A stretch of DNA of 47,592 nt from an uncultured Clostridium sp. (GTDB lineage: Bacteria > Bacillota > Clostridia > TANB77 > CAG-508): contig CAMBEE010000012.1 in NCBI GenBank assembly GCA_945865665.1, positions 1 to 47,592 of the forward strand, written 5' to 3'. The notes beneath the pieces were generated by a model that saw only the letters and a program-made list of their open reading frames with translations, searched no databases and was not told the origin of the DNA. This document shows positions 32,203-41,314 of the stretch, one piece after another. Each line of letters starts with the position of its first letter. The first letter of the stretch is position 1. A program made the position numbers and the translations under genes.

Positions 32203-32309
32203 AAAATTCGACCAATGGGGACGTTGTTAAATTGGTTGAAAATTAATTAACAATATAAAAATTTGGAATATTTCAACCAATTTAACAACGTCCCCATTGG
32301 TCGAATTTT
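32203..32309. repeat. REP-like element: 39-base perfect inverted repeat in the aspS leader
   Basis: Arms 32203-32241 and 32271-32309 are exact reverse complements (GACCAATGGGGACGTTGTTA core); 29-base AT-rich loop. It sits between the T-box terminator and the aspS ribosome binding site, so every aspS mRNA carries it. Confidence 0.92.
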
Positions 32310-32339
32310 GACAAAAGGAAATAATAGGAGGTATTAAAA

Positions 32340-34088
32340 ATGAACGAATACAAAACACATACTTGTAACGAAATCAGTCTAGAAGACGTTGGAAAAAAAG
32401 TTAGAATTGCTGGATGGGTGCAGACTATCCGTGATTTAGGAGGGTTGGTATTCCTAGATATTAGAGATATGTATGGAATAACACAAGTTGTAACATCAGG
32501 AGAGACAAAAGATGTTGATTTTGCATCACATATTCCAATAGAGTCAACAGTTACAGTCTATGGAACTGTAAAAAAGAGGGATGAAGAGACTGTAAATCCA
32601 AAATTAAAAACAGGTCTTGTTGAAATTAAAATTGAAGAGATAAAAGTTTTAGGTAAAAGAACAAAAAATATTCCTTTTGAAATTAACACAAACCAAGAAA
32701 TAAGAGAAGATTTAAGATTACAATATAGATATTTAGATTTAAGAAATGAAAGATTACAAAATAATTTGAAACTTCGTGCACAAGTTTTACAATTTTTAAG
32801 AAATCAAATGCAAGAACAAGGCTTTTTGGAGGTTCAAACACCAATACTTACAAGTTCTTCACCAGAGGGAGCAAGGGATTATTTAGTACCAAGTAGATTA
32901 CATCCAGGAAAATTCTATGCATTGCCACAAGCACCCCAACAATTTAAACAATTGTTAATGGTTTCTGGAATTGATAAATATTTTCAAATTGCACCTTGTT
33001 TTAGAGATGAAGATGCTAGAGCAGACAGAGCTCCAGGCGAATTTTATCAATTAGATATGGAAATGAGTTTTGCAACACAAGAAGATGTTTTCCAAGTAAT
33101 GGAACCAGTAATGTATAATACATTTAAAAAATTCTCTGATAAGAAAATTGCAGAATATCCATTCCCAAGAATAACATATAAAGATGCAATGCTTAAATAT
33201 GGTTCAGATAAGCCAGATTTAAGAAACCCATTATACATTATAGATTTATCAGATTTCTTCAAAAAATGTACATTTAAGCCATTTATTGATAGAACTGTAA
33301 GAGCTATAAAAGTTGAAGGTCATATGTCAAAAGGATTCCATGAAAAGATGTTAGCATATGCTATGTCAATTGGAATGCAAGGACTTGGATATTTAGAGGT
33401 TCAAGAAGATATGAGTTTTAAAGGTCCAATTGATAAATTTATACCAGATGACTTAAAGAAAACTTTAATAGAATTAGCAGATTTAAAACAAAATGATACA
33501 ATATTTTTTATTGCTGATAATGAGAAGAGAGCAACAGAACTTGCAGGACAAATTAGAACTGAATTAGGAAATAGATTAAACTTAATAGATGAAGATGTAT
33601 TCCAATTTTGTTGGATAATTGATTTCCCAATGTTTGAGTTAGATGACCATGATAAATTAGCATTTAGCCACAATCCATTTTCAATGCCACAAGGTGGTTT
33701 GGATGCATTAGAAAATCAAAATCCATTAGAAATACTTGCATATCAATATGATATAGTTTGTAACGGTATTGAACTTTCTTCTGGTGCAGTTAGAAACCAC
33801 GATATTCAAATAATGTTGAAAGCATTTGAAATGGCTGGTTACACAGAGGAAGAAGTTAAAACAAAATTTGGTGCTTTATATACTGCATTCCAATTTGGTG
33901 CTCCACCTCATGCAGGAATTGCACCTGGTATTGATAGAATGTTGATGCTTTTATCAAATTCAGATACTATTAGAGAAGTTATTGCATTCCCACTAAATAG
34001 TAAGGCACAAGATTTGATGATGGGGGCTCCTGGTAATGTAAGAAGAGACCAATTAAGAGATGTGCACATTGAAATTATAAAAAAATAG
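32340..34088 (+). CDS. aspS: Aspartyl-tRNA synthetase
   Basis: 582 residues, bacterial type. N-terminal OB-fold anticodon-binding domain (GWVQTIRDLGGLVFLDIRD), class II core with motif 2 (FQIAPCFRDEDARADR) and motif 3 (GIAPGIDRMLMLLSN), and the bacterial GAD insertion in the middle. It charges tRNA-Asp, and in organisms using transamidation a non-discriminating form also makes Asp-tRNA-Asn. Co-transcription with gatCAB and an Asn-type T-box suggests that second role here, though asnS is also present in the window. AGGAGG before ATG 32340. Confidence 0.97.
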   Translation: MNEYKTHTCNEISLEDVGKKVRIAGWVQTIRDLGGLVFLDIRDMYGITQVVTSGETKDVDFASHIPIESTVTVYGTVKKRDEETVNPKLKTGLVEIKIEEIKVLGKRTKNIPFEINTNQEIREDLRLQYRYLDLRNERLQNNLKLRAQVLQFLRNQMQEQGFLEVQTPILTSSSPEGARDYLVPSRLHPGKFYALPQAPQQFKQLLMVSGIDKYFQIAPCFRDEDARADRAPGEFYQLDMEMSFATQEDVFQVMEPVMYNTFKKFSDKKIAEYPFPRITYKDAMLKYGSDKPDLRNPLYIIDLSDFFKKCTFKPFIDRTVRAIKVEGHMSKGFHEKMLAYAMSIGMQGLGYLEVQEDMSFKGPIDKFIPDDLKKTLIELADLKQNDTIFFIADNEKRATELAGQIRTELGNRLNLIDEDVFQFCWIIDFPMFELDDHDKLAFSHNPFSMPQGGLDALENQNPLEILAYQYDIVCNGIELSSGAVRNHDIQIMLKAFEMAGYTEEEVKTKFGALYTAFQFGAPPHAGIAPGIDRMLMLLSNSDTIREVIAFPLNSKAQDLMMGAPGNVRRDQLRDVHIEIIKK

Positions 34089-34158
34089 AACATTTTATTA
34101 TTGTAATTTTATGCATTTGAGTATATAATAAAATAGATTTTTGAGGAGGAGAGATAAG

Positions 34159-34446
34159 GTGAAAGTTAGTAAAGAAGAAATAATACACATTGCTAAATTA
34201 GCGGATTTGGAAATTAAAGACGAAGAAATTGAAAAATATGCACTTAATTTACAAGACATATTAGATTTTGCAGAAGTAGTAAACAATGCACCTGTTGATG
34301 GACTTGATGTTACAGTTGGTGCAAATGAAAAGAAAAATGTTTTTAGAAAAGATGAGATTAAGGTATTCGAAGATAATGAAGCATTATTACAAAATGCACC
34401 ATCAGAGGAACAACATATGTTTAAGATACCAAAAGTTATAAATTAA
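34159..34446 (+). CDS. gatC: Asp/Glu-tRNA amidotransferase subunit C
   Basis: 95 residues from GTG 34159; GGAGGAGAGA stands just upstream, and an in-frame TTG at 34141 lies ahead of that site and is not used. GatC pattern: VSKEEIIHIAKLADLEIKDE, then LQDILDFAEVVNNAPVDGLD and a C-terminal FRKDEIK. GatC wraps around GatA and GatB and stabilises the complex. Second gene of the operon, 70 bases after aspS. Confidence 0.95.
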   Translation: MKVSKEEIIHIAKLADLEIKDEEIEKYALNLQDILDFAEVVNNAPVDGLDVTVGANEKKNVFRKDEIKVFEDNEALLQNAPSEEQHMFKIPKVIN

Positions 34447-34450
34447 ATTT

Positions 34451-34562
34451 TAAAATAATAGCCATCTTGCGTCGTTACATTTCACTTGAAATTTAATCAA
34501 CGTGCACTAGTACGCCTCATAAATTTCAAGTTTGTGTGCCTAGCAATATAACTATTCTTTTA
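34451..34562. repeat. Large imperfect palindrome between gatC and gatA
   Basis: Outer arms TAAAATAATAG/CTATTCTTTTA and AATAGCCATCTTGC against GCAATATAACTATT; perfect inner arms ACTTGAAATTTA (34484-34495) and TAAATTTCAAGT (34520-34531); palindromic centre CGTGCACTAGTACG. About 110 bases, unrelated in sequence to the GGGGACG family. Confidence 0.8.
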
Positions 34563-34597
34563 AAAATTAGAAAAATATTGAAATAGGAGGAAGTTTA

Positions 34598-36067
34598 ATG
34601 GATATAACAGAATTAACAGTACATGAATTGCAAGAAAAACTAAAAAACAAAGAACTTACAGTAACGGAAATAACAAAAGCATATGTAGACAGAATAAATG
34701 ATAAAGAAAAAGATGTACAAGCATTTGTTACAACACTAACAGATGAAGCATTAGAACAAGCAAAAGATGTACAAGAAAAAATAGATAATGGAGAAATTAC
34801 AGGAGATTTTGCAGGAATTCCAATAGGAATAAAAGACAATATGTGTACAAAAGGTGTAAAAACAACATGTAGTTCTAAAATGTTAGAAAACTTTGTTTCA
34901 CCATATGATGCAACAGTTGTTGAAAAATTAAATGCAGAAAATATGATAGACTTAGGAAAACTAAACATGGATGAATTTGCTATGGGTGGTTCAACAGAAT
35001 ATTCATATTTTAAGAAAACAAGAAATCCTTGGAACTTAAACAAAGTACCAGGAGGTTCTTCAGGTGGCTCTGCAGCAGCAGTTGCAGCAAACTTAGTTCC
35101 ATGGGCACTTGGCTCAGATACAGGTGGTTCAATAAGACAACCTGCAAGTTTCTGTGGAGTTGTAGGACTAAAACCAACATATGGACTAGTTTCAAGATAT
35201 GGACTAGTAGCGTTTGCATCATCACTTGACCAAATCGGTCCAATTACAAAAGATGTAAGAGATAGTGCAATGCTTTTAAATCTAATAGCAGGACATGATG
35301 AAAGAGATACAACATCAGCAGAAATGACTAAAAAAGATTATAGAAAAGCATTGAAAAACGATGTAAAAGGCTTAAAAATAGGAGTTCCAAAAGAATTCTT
35401 TGGTGAGGGTATAAATGAAGAGGTAAAAGAAACTCTACAAAAAGCAATAGAAAAATATAAAGAACTTGGAGCAGAAGTTGAAGAATTTTCATTAGACATT
35501 GCTCAATATTCATTAGCAACATATTATATAATTGCATGTGCGGAAGCAAGTTCAAACCTAGGAAGATTTGATGGAATACGTTATGGATACAGAACACCAG
35601 AATTTAGTAACTTAAAAGAATTATATAAAAAATCAAGAAGTGAAGGATTTGGAGAAGAAGTAAAAAGAAGAATAATCCTTGGAACATATGTATTATCATC
35701 AGGATATTATGATGCATACTACAAAAAAGCACAACAAGTTAGAACATTAGTTATGAATGAATTTAACAAAGGATTTGAAAAATATGATGTTATATTAACA
35801 CCAACATCTCCAACAGTAGCATTTGACATTGGCTCAAGGTCAAATAATCCATTAGAAATGTATTTAGCAGATATTTGTACAGTATCTGTAAATATTGCAG
35901 GACTTCCAGGAATATCAATACCAGTAGGAGTTGACAAAGAGGGAATGCCAATTGGTATGCAATTAATAGGAAATAGATTCCAAGAAGAAACTATTTTAAA
36001 TGCGGCATACACACTAGAACAAGAAATTAAATTTAGAGAAAATCATAAACCAGAATTTAAAAAATGA
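34598..36067 (+). CDS. gatA: Asp/Glu-tRNA amidotransferase subunit A
   Basis: 489 residues, normal. Amidase-signature enzyme that releases ammonia from glutamine for GatB. Catalytic triad residues are in place: Lys in [12 protein letters not shown] near residue 79, cis-Ser in the [14 protein letters not shown] loop and nucleophile Ser in [22 protein letters not shown] precedes ATG 34598. The stop overlaps the start of a degenerate repeat ahead of gatB. Confidence 0.98.
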   Translation: MDITELTVHELQEKLKNKELTVTEITKAYVDRINDKEKDVQAFVTTLTDEALEQAKDVQEKIDNGEITGDFAGIPIGIKDNMCTKGVKTTCSSKMLENFVSPYDATVVEKLNAENMIDLGKLNMDEFAMGGSTEYSYFKKTRNPWNLNKVPGGSSGGSAAAVAANLVPWALGSDTGGSIRQPASFCGVVGLKPTYGLVSRYGLVAFASSLDQIGPITKDVRDSAMLLNLIAGHDERDTTSAEMTKKDYRKALKNDVKGLKIGVPKEFFGEGINEEVKETLQKAIEKYKELGAEVEEFSLDIAQYSLATYYIIACAEASSNLGRFDGIRYGYRTPEFSNLKELYKKSRSEGFGEEVKRRIILGTYVLSSGYYDAYYKKAQQVRTLVMNEFNKGFEKYDVILTPTSPTVAFDIGSRSNNPLEMYLADICTVSVNIAGLPGISIPVGVDKEGMPIGMQLIGNRFQEETILNAAYTLEQEIKFRENHKPEFKK

Positions 36068-36106
36068 GACAAGTGAGACATTTTTGGACTGTCCCAAGTG
36101 TCTCAA
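36063..36106. repeat. Short degenerate REP-like element between gatA and gatB
   Basis: TGAGACAAGTGAGACA then GGACTGTCCCAAGTGTCTCA: imperfect inverted repeat. It begins with the gatA stop codon, and its right end runs into AAAAGGAGG of gatB. Related to 4452-4556. Confidence 0.65.
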
Positions 36107-36122
36107 AAGGAGGAGAAAATAG

Positions 36123-37559
36123 ATGTCAAGAAGTGATTATGAAGTTGTAATAGGACTAGAAGTTCATGCAGAACTTTCAACAAAAACAAAAATATTCTGC
36201 TCATGTCCAACAGAATTTGGTGCAGCACCTAATACACATGTATGTCCAGTTTGTATGGCAATGCCAGGAACACTACCAGTATTAAACGAAAAAGTTGTTG
36301 AATATGCAGTAAAAGCAGGTTTGGCTACAAACTGTGAAATATCAAGAGATAGTAAAAATGATAGAAAAAATTACTATTATCCAGATTTACCAAAATCTTA
36401 TCAAATATCACAATTTGATAAACCACTATGTGAACATGGATATATTGAAATTGAAACATCAGAAGGTAAAAAGAAAATTAGATTATTAAGAATTCACATA
36501 GAAGAAGATGCTGGAAAACTAAACCATGACGACTTTGGAGGAGGAAGCCTAGTTGATTTAAACAGAGCGGGAGTTCCTTTAATAGAAATGGTTTCTGAAC
36601 CAGATTTAAGAAGCGCAGAAGAGGTTGAGGCATATTTAAGAAAATTAAAATCAATACTAGAATATATTGAAGTTTCAGACTGTAAAATGCAAGAAGGTTC
36701 ATTAAGAGCGGATGTCAATGTATCTGTTCATAAACCTGGAACACCATTTGGAACACGTACTGAAATGAAAAATATGAACTCATTTAGAAGTATTACAAGA
36801 GCTATCGAATATGAAATTGATAGACAAATTGATGTGCTAGAAGATGGCGGAAAAGTAGAACAGGAAACATTAAGATGGGATGATGTATCTGGAAAAACAT
36901 TTTCAATGAGAGATAAAGAAGATGCACAAGATTATAGATATTTCCCAGACCCAGATTTAGTTGCAATAAAACTTTCAGAAGAATATATTGAAAATATCAA
37001 GAAAACTTTACCAGAATTACCAGAGACTAGAAAAGAAAGATATTTAAAAGAATATGAATTATCTGAAAAAGATGCAAATATTATAACTGCATCAAAATAT
37101 TTATCAGACTTATTTGAAAGTGCAATAAAAGTATGTAATAATCCAAAAGCAGTTAATAACTGGATTATATCAGATATATCAAGAATTTTAAATGAAACTG
37201 AAACAGAACCAATTGCTATACCATTTGATGGAAATCAATTAGGAAAATTAGTTATTTTAATTGATAAAGGTACAATTAGTTCAAGTATTGGTAAAAAAGT
37301 TTTAACAGAATTATTTGAAAATCCAAGAGATCCAGAAGATATAATAAAGGAAAAAGGATGGATTCAAATTTCTGATGAGGGTGCAATTAAAGAGGTTGTT
37401 TCTAAAATATTAGAAGCAAATCCACAATCAATTGCAGATTATAAAGCAGGAAAAGACAGAGCGTTAGGATTTTTGGTTGGTCAAGCAATGAAAGAAACAA
37501 AAGGAAAAGCAAATCCAAAAATGTTAAATGAAATGTTCTTAGCTGAATTGAATAAATAA
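36123..37559 (+). CDS. gatB: Asp/Glu-tRNA amidotransferase subunit B
   Basis: 478 residues. N-terminal cradle domain with VIGLEVHAELST, the zinc-binding Cys set CSCPTEF...HVCPVCMAMPG, NYYYPDLPKSYQISQ and DFGGGSLVDLNRAGVPLIE; C-terminal helical and YqeY-like tail (GFLVGQAMKETKGKANPKML). GatB phosphorylates the Glu/Asp on mischarged tRNA and transfers ammonia. Last gene of the T-box operon. A nested inverted repeat follows the stop. Confidence 0.98.
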   Translation: MSRSDYEVVIGLEVHAELSTKTKIFCSCPTEFGAAPNTHVCPVCMAMPGTLPVLNEKVVEYAVKAGLATNCEISRDSKNDRKNYYYPDLPKSYQISQFDKPLCEHGYIEIETSEGKKKIRLLRIHIEEDAGKLNHDDFGGGSLVDLNRAGVPLIEMVSEPDLRSAEEVEAYLRKLKSILEYIEVSDCKMQEGSLRADVNVSVHKPGTPFGTRTEMKNMNSFRSITRAIEYEIDRQIDVLEDGGKVEQETLRWDDVSGKTFSMRDKEDAQDYRYFPDPDLVAIKLSEEYIENIKKTLPELPETRKERYLKEYELSEKDANIITASKYLSDLFESAIKVCNNPKAVNNWIISDISRILNETETEPIAIPFDGNQLGKLVILIDKGTISSSIGKKVLTELFENPRDPEDIIKEKGWIQISDEGAIKEVVSKILEANPQSIADYKAGKDRALGFLVGQAMKETKGKANPKMLNEMFLAELNK

Positions 37560-37560
37560 A

Positions 37561-37703
37561 AGAACCAATAGGGACGTTGTGAGCCAATGGAGACGTTGTT
37601 AAATTGGTTGAAATTTTATTAACGATATAAAATCAAAATATAATTAGTAATTTCAACCAATTTAACAACGTCCCCATTGTTTCACAACGTCCCTATTGGT
37701 TCT
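37561..37703. repeat. Nested REP-like elements after gatB
   Basis: Outer arms AGAACCAATAGGGACGTTGT (37561-37580, plus GA) pair with 37682-37703. Inside lies a second pair, 37584-37614 against about 37650-37679 (CCAATGG-GACGTTGTTAAA), with one mismatch (GGAGACG against CGTCCCC). The arrangement looks like one copy inserted in another, or an arm duplication. It may also end the gatB transcript. Confidence 0.88.
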
Positions 37704-37704
37704 T

Positions 37705-37956
37705 TTATATAATTTGTTTTTTTATTCCATCAACAACAAATCCGCAAATGACAAATTCAATTCCCCAGATTAAACTTAATTTAAATAGTATAAATCCAAT
37801 AGTGAAAAGTACTGGTATTGTAAATGAAAAATTATATGTAAGAAGAATTGCAAAAGAAATTATGCAAATTAAAAAGCAGAATTTTAAACCATAGTTCATA
37901 ATTAATTTTGTTAATTTATCTAAGTTTTTAAAACTATTAAAAATTTTTTTAAACAT
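37705..37956 (-). CDS. Small membrane protein, 83 aa
   Basis: ATG 37956 chosen (AGGTGATG 6-8 bases upstream on the minus strand). Two or three hydrophobic segments: FCFLICIISFAILLTYNF, IPVLFTIGFILFKLSL and IEFVICGFVV; N-terminus is basic (MFKKIFNSFKNLDKL). Unknown function. Its stop lies two bases from the REP-like element. Confidence 0.65.
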   Translation of the reverse strand: MFKKIFNSFKNLDKLTKLIMNYGLKFCFLICIISFAILLTYNFSFTIPVLFTIGFILFKLSLIWGIEFVICGFVVDGIKKQII

Positions 37957-38110
37957 AATCATCACCTATATAAATAATAGCATCTATAGATGTGAACATC
38001 AATGGAAATTTGTACCAATTGAAGATGAAATTTAGATATTTTTTTATGAGAAATTTTACGAAGAATTTTGAAAATGTGAAAAATGTTTTTGTTTTTGAAG
38101 AATAAAAAGA

Positions 38111-38144
38111 AAAAGAATTTCTATATAAAAAAGAAATTCTTTTT
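38111..38144 (-). terminator. Terminator of rpsT
   Basis: AAAAGAATTTC/GAAATTCTTTT stem around an AT loop; minus-strand T run. Confidence 0.75.
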
Positions 38145-38178
38145 AAAACAAAAACTATGCATAATTTTCATTTTTTGC

Positions 38179-38445
38179 CTAAGCATTAGCTGCATTTAAT
38201 TTTTTTGATAAACTAGATTTTTTTCTAGCTGCTGTGTTTTTAACAATAACACCTTTTGTACAAGCTTGATCGATTTTTTTTGTTGCTTCTGAGAATAATG
38301 TTTTTGCTTCTTCCATGTTTCCAGCTTCAATAGCTTGTTCGAATTTTTTAATTGCTGTTTTGTAAGCAGATTTTATCATATTATTTCTTAAAGTTTTCTT
38401 TTCAATTACTTTAACTCTTTTTTTTGCTGATTTAATATTTGGCAT
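38179..38445 (-). CDS. rpsT: 30S ribosomal protein S20
   Basis: 88 residues, all-helical and basic. Pattern [59 protein letters not shown] matches S20. GGAGG precedes the start on the minus strand. Monocistronic, as is common in Firmicutes. Confidence 0.97.
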   Translation of the reverse strand: MPNIKSAKKRVKVIEKKTLRNNMIKSAYKTAIKKFEQAIEAGNMEEAKTLFSEATKKIDQACTKGVIVKNTAARKKSSLSKKLNAANA

Positions 38446-38550
38446 GTGTTTTGCACCTCCTCTTAGTCTATTTTCATTATAACATTGACTATTTTATCAT
38501 ATATTTTTTATTTTGGCAAGTGATTTACAGAAAATTTTTATTTAAAAAAA

Positions 38551-38574
38551 GGAAAGGAGAATATTCCTTTCCTG
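38551..38574 (-). terminator. Terminator of the 73-aa gene
   Basis: GGAAAGGA/TCCTTTCC stem with a T7 tail on the minus strand. Confidence 0.75.
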
Positions 38575-38577
38575 GTA

Positions 38578-38799
38578 TTACCTAAAGCATGCTATTATAA
38601 TTGCACAGGCTAATGTTGTTTTTTCCTCATAAGTGAGGTCATTTTTATCGATTTCGCCTTTTTGTAATGATAAATAAATTTTCTTAGAGATATCATTTAT
38701 CCGGTGTTTAAAGTGGTTTTCAAACCTTGTTGCAATTAGTGCATCTATTAAACCATCTAGGGTTTGAAGATCTAATTTTGCTTGTTCTGTTGTTATCAT
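38578..38799 (-). CDS. Hypothetical protein, 73 aa
   Basis: Minus-strand ATG 38799 after AAAGGAGATA. Mostly helical (LDLQTLDGLIDALIATRF, then ISKKIYLSLQKGEIDKNDLT) and ending ACAIIIACFR with two Cys. Not recognised. It has its own terminator and lies between rpsT and another small minus-strand gene, in a run of short genes. Confidence 0.6.
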   Translation of the reverse strand: MITTEQAKLDLQTLDGLIDALIATRFENHFKHRINDISKKIYLSLQKGEIDKNDLTYEEKTTLACAIIIACFR

Positions 38800-38878
38800 A
38801 TATATGTATCTCCTTTCAGTATAGGTAATTAAAAATCTTACTGATATAATTATAACATAATTTTACATAAAATACAAA

Positions 38879-39055
38879 TTATTTTTCTGTGTTATCTTTT
38901 CTTATTTTTTTATGTTCTTCTGGTATTACAATATTTTTAGGCTTATCATCGCTTGATTTAGGTTTTCCAGAATTAAGATGATCATATACATCTGAAATAT
39001 CTAAATTTGAACCATCACCATCAACTATTTCAATTCTCTTTTTTTCTTTATTCAT
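38879..39055 (-). CDS. Small acidic/basic hypothetical protein, 58 aa
   Basis: Start ATG 39055 chosen for GGAGGT 7 bases upstream; a longer frame to 39157 would add an unlikely hydrophobic leader. The peptide (MNKEKKRIEIVDGDGSNLDI, SDVYDHLNSGKPKSSDDKPK) is charged and probably partly disordered. Not recognised. Confidence 0.55.
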   Translation of the reverse strand: MNKEKKRIEIVDGDGSNLDISDVYDHLNSGKPKSSDDKPKNIVIPEEHKKIRKDNTEK

Positions 39056-39267
39056 ACGAATTACCTCCGATTTCTTATAAACAAATATTATCATAAAATA
39101 TCTAAATTGGCAATAAAAAACAAAAAAATAAATTACAAATATTGACATAATGCCCAAATAATGTGATAATATAGAGGTGATTTTAAAAGTATAAAGGAAT
39201 GCATAAAAAAATAATTCAAAATTTTGTATTCTAAATTGGTTTAAAAATATAGATAGGAATGATAAAT

Positions 39268-39891
39268 ATGGAAATAGATAGAATAAAATCTATAATTGAA
39301 GCAATACTTTTTGCAGCAGGAAGACAGGTATCAATAAAGGAGTTAATGATTTCTTTAGAAATTCCCAAAGAAGATTTAGAAAATATTATTGTTTCAATGC
39401 AAGAAGATTATAAAATACAAAATAGAGGAATAGAAATTATAAAATTAGAGGATAGCTATCAACTATGTACAAAGAAAGAATTATACGAATATTTATATCC
39501 AATATTAGATAAAAGGGCAAAACCAAATTTATCAAATGCAGCATTAGAAACTCTTGCAATAATTGCATATAATCCAAGAGTGACAAGGGCAGAAATTGAA
39601 TCTATAAGAGGAGTCAGTGCAGATGCTTGTATTTATAAATTATTGGAATATGGATTAATAAAAGAGGCTGGAAAATCAGATTTACCAGGTAAACCAATGA
39701 CATATGTAACTTCAAATGAATTTTTGAAGATGTTTGGTTATACCTCTTTAAATGAGTTGCCTGAACTTCCAAGATATAAATTAGATGAAAATCAACAAAT
39801 AGTAATTGATGATTTAGTTGAGAATAGTACTGAAAATACAAAAGAACAAGAGGTTCCAGAGCCCGAAAGGGAAGAAGAAACAAATAAATAA
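39268..39891 (+). CDS. scpB: Segregation and condensation protein B
   Basis: 207 residues from ATG 39268. Two winged-helix domains: IKSIIEAILFAAGRQVSIKE at the start and NAALETLAIIAYNPRVTRAE, IESIRGVSADACIYKLLEYG in the second, then GKPMTYVTSNEFLKMFGY. ScpB dimers join ScpA and SMC in the condensin complex. The acidic C-terminal tail (last 40 residues) is variable in the family. scpA is not adjacent in this window, which is unusual. TAGGAATG upstream. Confidence 0.95.
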   Translation: MEIDRIKSIIEAILFAAGRQVSIKELMISLEIPKEDLENIIVSMQEDYKIQNRGIEIIKLEDSYQLCTKKELYEYLYPILDKRAKPNLSNAALETLAIIAYNPRVTRAEIESIRGVSADACIYKLLEYGLIKEAGKSDLPGKPMTYVTSNEFLKMFGYTSLNELPELPRYKLDENQQIVIDDLVENSTENTKEQEVPEPEREEETNK

Positions 39892-39895
39892 AGAA

Positions 39896-39952
39896 ATGAA
39901 AATGTCCCAAAAGGAACCGATGTCTCAAACAGAACAGTCCCCAAAAGGACAA
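39896..39952. repeat. Degenerate REP-like remnant between scpB and proS
   Basis: AATGTCCCAAAAGGAACCGA, TGTCTCAAACAGAACAGTCC, CCAAAAGGAC: motifs of the GTCCC/GTCTC class in a short series, without long arms. Confidence 0.5.
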
Positions 39953-39971
39953 AATAGAAAGAAGGATTAAG

Positions 39972-41243
39972 ATGAAGTTAAGTAAATTAAACCCAAAGAA
40001 AATAAACTTTAATGATGTAGATAAAAATTATTCAGGACAAGATATATTGATGAAATTAGGAGAATTATATCAATTTGAAAGTGGAATTTTTGGATATGGA
40101 AACATATGGACAAAAATGGAAAGAATAGTTGAAAATATAATTATTGACGAATTGGACAAAGCAGACTGTATTCAAGCAGAATTTCCAAAATTACAACCAA
40201 GAAAAATTTGGGAGCAATCTGGAAGATGGGATGTTTATACAAAAGAAGCAGATATAATGTTCAATATGAGCAACAATTTAGGTGATTATGGTTTAGCACC
40301 AACAGCAGAAGAATGTGCAACAATATTCGGATCAAACAGATTATTATCATATAAAAATCTACCGGCAACATACTATCAAATTGGAGAAAAATTTAGAAAA
40401 GAAATTAGAGCAAGAGGATATTTATTTAGACCTCGTACATTTGTAATGATGGATGCATATTCATTTGACAAAACACAAGAAGATATGCATAAAAACTTTG
40501 AAAAAATGCATGACGTATATATGAATATTTTCAAAAGGATTGGAATTAATATTATTCCAGTTGTAAGTGATGGTGGAACAATGGGTGGAAGAGTTTCAGA
40601 AGAATTCCAAGCTATTACAAAATTAGGTGAAGATATCATTTTATATAATGAAGAAAAGAATGTTGGAATTAATAAAGAAGTCCTAGATTTTGAAGATAAA
40701 GAAACATTTATTGATAGATTACAAGGACTAAGTCTAGAAGATATGAAAGAATATAATTCTGTTGAACTAGGAAATAATTTTGAATTAGGAACAAAATATT
40801 CAGAAGCAATGGGATTAACATATCAAGATGAAAATGGTCAAAGCAAACCTTATTATATGGGATGTTATGGAATTGGTTTAGGTAGAATAATTGCAACTAC
40901 AATTGAAAACAATATAATTATAAAAAATGATAGAGTTAAAGGTTTTGCAATACCAGAAAATATTGCTCCATATAAAGTTCAAATTATATATAGTGACGAA
41001 AATAAAGAAAAGGCATTTGAATTATACAATAAACTTCAAGATAATGGTGTTAATGCTATTATTGATGATAGAGAAAATTTGAATATGGGTAATAGAATTA
41101 ATGATGTTTATGCTTTAGGTACTCCTTATATGCTAGTTATGGGTAAAAAGTTTGAAGATGGAAAATATGAATTAGAGACTTCAAAAACAGGTGACAAGGA
41201 TGTATATACAATTGAGAAATTAATTAATAAATTAGCAAAATAA
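39972..41243 (+). CDS. proS: Prolyl-tRNA synthetase lacking the INS editing domain
   Basis: 423 residues. Class II core of bacterial ProRS: GYGNIWTKMERIVENII, YGLAPTAEECATIFGSNRLL, motif 2 YYQIGEKFRKEIRARGYLFR, then RTFVMMDAYSFDKTQEDMHK and the GCYGIGLGRIIATTIE motif 3; C-terminal anticodon-binding domain (VQIIYSDENKEKAFELYNKL). Typical bacterial ProRS is about 570 residues because of a 180-residue INS editing domain between motifs 2 and 3. Here only a short link is present, so Ala-tRNA-Pro would have to be cleared in trans. AGAAGGATTAAG before ATG 39972. Confidence 0.92.
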   Translation: MKLSKLNPKKINFNDVDKNYSGQDILMKLGELYQFESGIFGYGNIWTKMERIVENIIIDELDKADCIQAEFPKLQPRKIWEQSGRWDVYTKEADIMFNMSNNLGDYGLAPTAEECATIFGSNRLLSYKNLPATYYQIGEKFRKEIRARGYLFRPRTFVMMDAYSFDKTQEDMHKNFEKMHDVYMNIFKRIGINIIPVVSDGGTMGGRVSEEFQAITKLGEDIILYNEEKNVGINKEVLDFEDKETFIDRLQGLSLEDMKEYNSVELGNNFELGTKYSEAMGLTYQDENGQSKPYYMGCYGIGLGRIIATTIENNIIIKNDRVKGFAIPENIAPYKVQIIYSDENKEKAFELYNKLQDNGVNAIIDDRENLNMGNRINDVYALGTPYMLVMGKKFEDGKYELETSKTGDKDVYTIEKLINKLAK

Positions 41244-41280
41244 TTAATTATTGTAATAATTAATGATATGAAAAAAGAAA

Positions 41281-41312
41281 AGCCCCAGTCTAATAGTTAG
41301 ACTGGGGTTTGG
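41281..41312. terminator. Bidirectional terminator after proS
   Basis: CCCCAGTCTAA/TTAGACTGGGG (41283-41293 and 41297-41307), A-rich before and T-rich after on both strands. Confidence 0.85.
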
Positions 41313-41314
41313 AG

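Noticed and set aside
34141..34158. gatC start at TTG 34141
   Set aside because: It lies upstream of, and its codons run through, the GGAGGAGAGA ribosome binding site; GTG 34159 starts at the conserved GatC N-terminus.
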